Shown in pieces: positions 62,286 through 64,000 of a stretch of DNA of 64,000 nt (its first letter is position 1; every line of letters starts with the position of its first letter). The stretch spans positions 3,100,001 to 3,164,000 of the forward strand of contig NZ_CP043473.1 of assembly GCF_008275125.1 (NCBI RefSeq), read 5' to 3'. A model generated the notes under the pieces. It worked only from the letters and a program-made list of their open reading frames with translations. It made no database searches and had not been told where the DNA came from. The position numbers and the translations under genes are program-made. The stretch comes from Chromobacterium paludis. GTDB lineage: Bacteria; Pseudomonadota; Gammaproteobacteria; Burkholderiales; Chromobacteriaceae.

Positions 62286-64000
62286 CTCTGCATTCAGCAG
62301 TTGCAACAAATCGGCTATTTTATCAGGGTCTTCTGATCTAAGCATGCGCGACGCAATCGGCGCGATTTCGTCCAGATGGCTGGTCAGCACCTGCTGCTTC
62401 ACCGCCAGCAGATTGGCCGGGTGCATGGAGAACTTGCGCAGGCCCATGCCCAGCAGCAAGCGGGTCAGCTTGGCGTCGCCCGCCATCTCGCCGCACACCG
62501 ACACCGGCAGGTTGGCCTTGATGCCGGTCTTGATGGTGTGCAGGATCAGCTTCAGCACCGCCGGGTGGATCGGGTCGTACAGATGGCTGACGGTGTCGTC
62601 GTTGCGGTCTATCGCCAGCGTGTACTGGATCAGATCGTTGGTGCCGATGGACAGGAAATCCACATGTTTGGTGAAGCTGCCGGCCACCAGCGCGGCCGAC
62701 GGGATTTCTATCATCGCGCCGACTTCCACGTCGTCGGCGTAGCTGATGCCCTCGTCGCGCAGCTCTTCCTTGGCGTATTCGAACTGCGCCAGCGCCTGCC
62801 GCAGCTCCGGCAACGAGTTCACCATGGGAAACAGCACGCGGATGCGGCCATGCACCGAGGCCCGCAGCAGCGCGCGCAGCTGGGCGCGGAACATCAAGGG
62901 TTCGGCCAGGCACAGCCGGATGCCGGTCAGGCCCAGCGCCGGATTGTCGGCCTGGTTGTGGCCCAGCCACTTCGGACTCTTGTCCGCGCCCAGGTCCATG
63001 GTGCGGATGGTGACCGGCATGCCCTTCATCGCCGCCGCCACATGGCGGTAGGCTTCGAATTGCTCGTCCTCGGTCGGCAGCGTGTCGCGGCCTAGGAACA
63101 GGAATTCGCTGCGGAACAGGCCGATGCCGACCGCGCCGGACTCACGCACGTCGTCCACGTCCTGCGGCCGCTCGATATTGGCCAGGAGTTCGATCACCGA
63201 GCCGTCGCGCGTCACGGCGCTGGATTTGCGTATCGACGACAGCTTGCGCCGCGCGCCGCGCCAGGCTCGCAGACGGCGGCGGTATTCATTGAGTACCAGA
63301 TTGTCTGGATTGATGATCACCACGCCCTGCAGGCCGTCGACGATGATCATCTCATCCTGGCGGATCAGCTCGCGCGCGTGGTGCAGCGCGATGACGGAAG
63401 GCAGGTCCAGGCTGCGTCCCAGGATGGCGGTGTGCGAGGTAGCGCCGCCGACATCGGTGATGAAAGCGGCGAAATTGGAATCCTTGAAATACACCATGTC
63501 GGCCGGCGACAGGTCGTGCGCCACCAGGATGTGGTCCTCCACCAGGTCTTCCGGCGCCGGCAGCTGCGGCGCGTCGCCGTCCAGATTGTTGAAGATGCGC
63601 TCGATCACCTGCAGCACGTCGTTCTTGCGCTCGCGCAGGTAGTCCTCTTCAATGGCGTCGAACTGTTCCACCAGGTGGTCGCACTGCAGCTTCAGCGCCC
63701 ATTCGGCATTGCAGCGCTGCTTTTCTATGATTTCGCGCGGCTCCATCGAGATGGTGATGTCGCCCAACAGCATGATGTGCAGCGACAGAAAGGCGCCCAG
63801 TTCCGCAGGGGCGTTTTCCGGGATGCTGCCCCACAGCATCTCCAGCTCTTTGCGGGTGGCGCGCACCGCCTCGTCGAAGCGCGTCTTCTCCGCCGGGACG
63901 TCGTCGTCCTCCAGCAGATAGTGCGCCACATCGTCCATGCTGCGCGAAATCAGGTGGGCCCGGCCGATGGCGATGCCCCCGCCTATGGCCACCCCGTGCA
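62274..64000 (-). CDS. ptsI: Phosphoenolpyruvate-protein phosphotransferase (enzyme I), 5' end outside the window
   Basis: About 575 residues are present; the frame runs past 64000 (GVAIGGGIAIGRAHL reads through the window edge), so only a few N-terminal residues are missing. The HPr-accepting active site is GGATSHTAILGRSLDLPSVI (His), and the PEP-binding domain has GIGLFRSEFLF, MDLGADKSPKWLG, MIEIPSAAL, IGTNDLIQYTLAIDRN and the catalytic Cys in VCGEMAGD. It starts the sugar PTS phosphate chain. Confidence 0.95.
   Translation of the reverse strand, partial: HGVAIGGGIAIGRAHLISRSMDDVAHYLLEDDDVPAEKTRFDEAVRATRKELEMLWGSIPENAPAELGAFLSLHIMLLGDITISMEPREIIEKQRCNAEWALKLQCDHLVEQFDAIEEDYLRERKNDVLQVIERIFNNLDGDAPQLPAPEDLVEDHILVAHDLSPADMVYFKDSNFAAFITDVGGATSHTAILGRSLDLPSVIALHHARELIRQDEMIIVDGLQGVVIINPDNLVLNEYRRRLRAWRGARRKLSSIRKSSAVTRDGSVIELLANIERPQDVDDVRESGAVGIGLFRSEFLFLGRDTLPTEDEQFEAYRHVAAAMKGMPVTIRTMDLGADKSPKWLGHNQADNPALGLTGIRLCLAEPLMFRAQLRALLRASVHGRIRVLFPMVNSLPELRQALAQFEYAKEELRDEGISYADDVEVGAMIEIPSAALVAGSFTKHVDFLSIGTNDLIQYTLAIDRNDDTVSHLYDPIHPAVLKLILHTIKTGIKANLPVSVCGEMAGDAKLTRLLLGMGLRKFSMHPANLLAVKQQVLTSHLDEIAPIASRMLRSEDPDKIADLLQLLNAEPGD

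Overview
The window is high-GC DNA from a Gram-negative betaproteobacterium. Gene content and order fit the Neisseriales, most likely Chromobacterium or a close relative: ponA divergent from pilMNOPQ-aroK-aroB, rplU-rpmA-obgE divergent from ispB, and an LPS cluster with msbA. The genus is inferred from protein resemblance, not from a marker gene.

Layout. (1) 1-3.3 kb: the end of a TonB-dependent receptor, an MbnP/MbnH-type copper protein plus diheme enzyme pair, a small membrane protein and a frameshifted hydroxymuconate isomerase gene. (2) 3.4-7.4 kb: a two-component system, then a metallophosphatase coupled to a glycosyltransferase. (3) 7.4-8.2 kb: about 835 bp without a normal gene, but with a promoter-like site, a 28-codon ORF with a strong ribosome site and a terminator. 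(4) 8.2-19.5 kb: fpr, an acid-shock-like (Asr) repeat protein, rquA (rhodoquinone), xthA, prlC, a gamma carbonic anhydrase, an RDD protein, a chemotaxis receptor, an APC permease and tpx. (5) 19.6-25.2 kb: a minus-strand SMC/kleisin operon of the MukBEF/MksBEF/Wadjet type, with an extra 72-aa gene, an intergenic GC-rich repeat and a terminal ORF broken by an amber codon. (6) 25.3-33.5 kb: a zinc deacylase-like gene, a lipoprotein, a basic amino acid ABC importer, obgE-rpmA-rplU and ispB.

(7) 33.5-41.7 kb: tRNA-Arg(CCT) followed by two related integrative elements in tandem. Each has a P4-type integrase with its own set of short repeats. Between them an IS5-family element sits at the junction of two different truncated genes, one of them an IS30-type transposase. 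The second element carries an AT-rich gene of unknown function with an HEPN-like motif and ends in an AlpA-like excisionase remnant with an amber codon, abutting lpxO. (8) 41.7-53.2 kb: lpxO, cpdA, ponA, pilMNOPQ, aroK, aroB and a FimV-like gene. (9) 53.3-64 kb: an LPS operon read leftwards (waaQ, a WaaE-like gene, four more glycosyltransferases, an O-antigen ligase-like gene, msbA) with overlapping or abutting genes, preceded by ptsI, whose start lies outside the window.

The parts most worth following up are the SMC operon, the tandem island at tRNA-Arg with its rearranged IS junction and HEPN-like cargo, the gene-poor transcribed-looking region at 7.4-7.9 kb, and the nested-repeat Asr-like protein. 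All calls come from reading the sequence; no database search was run.
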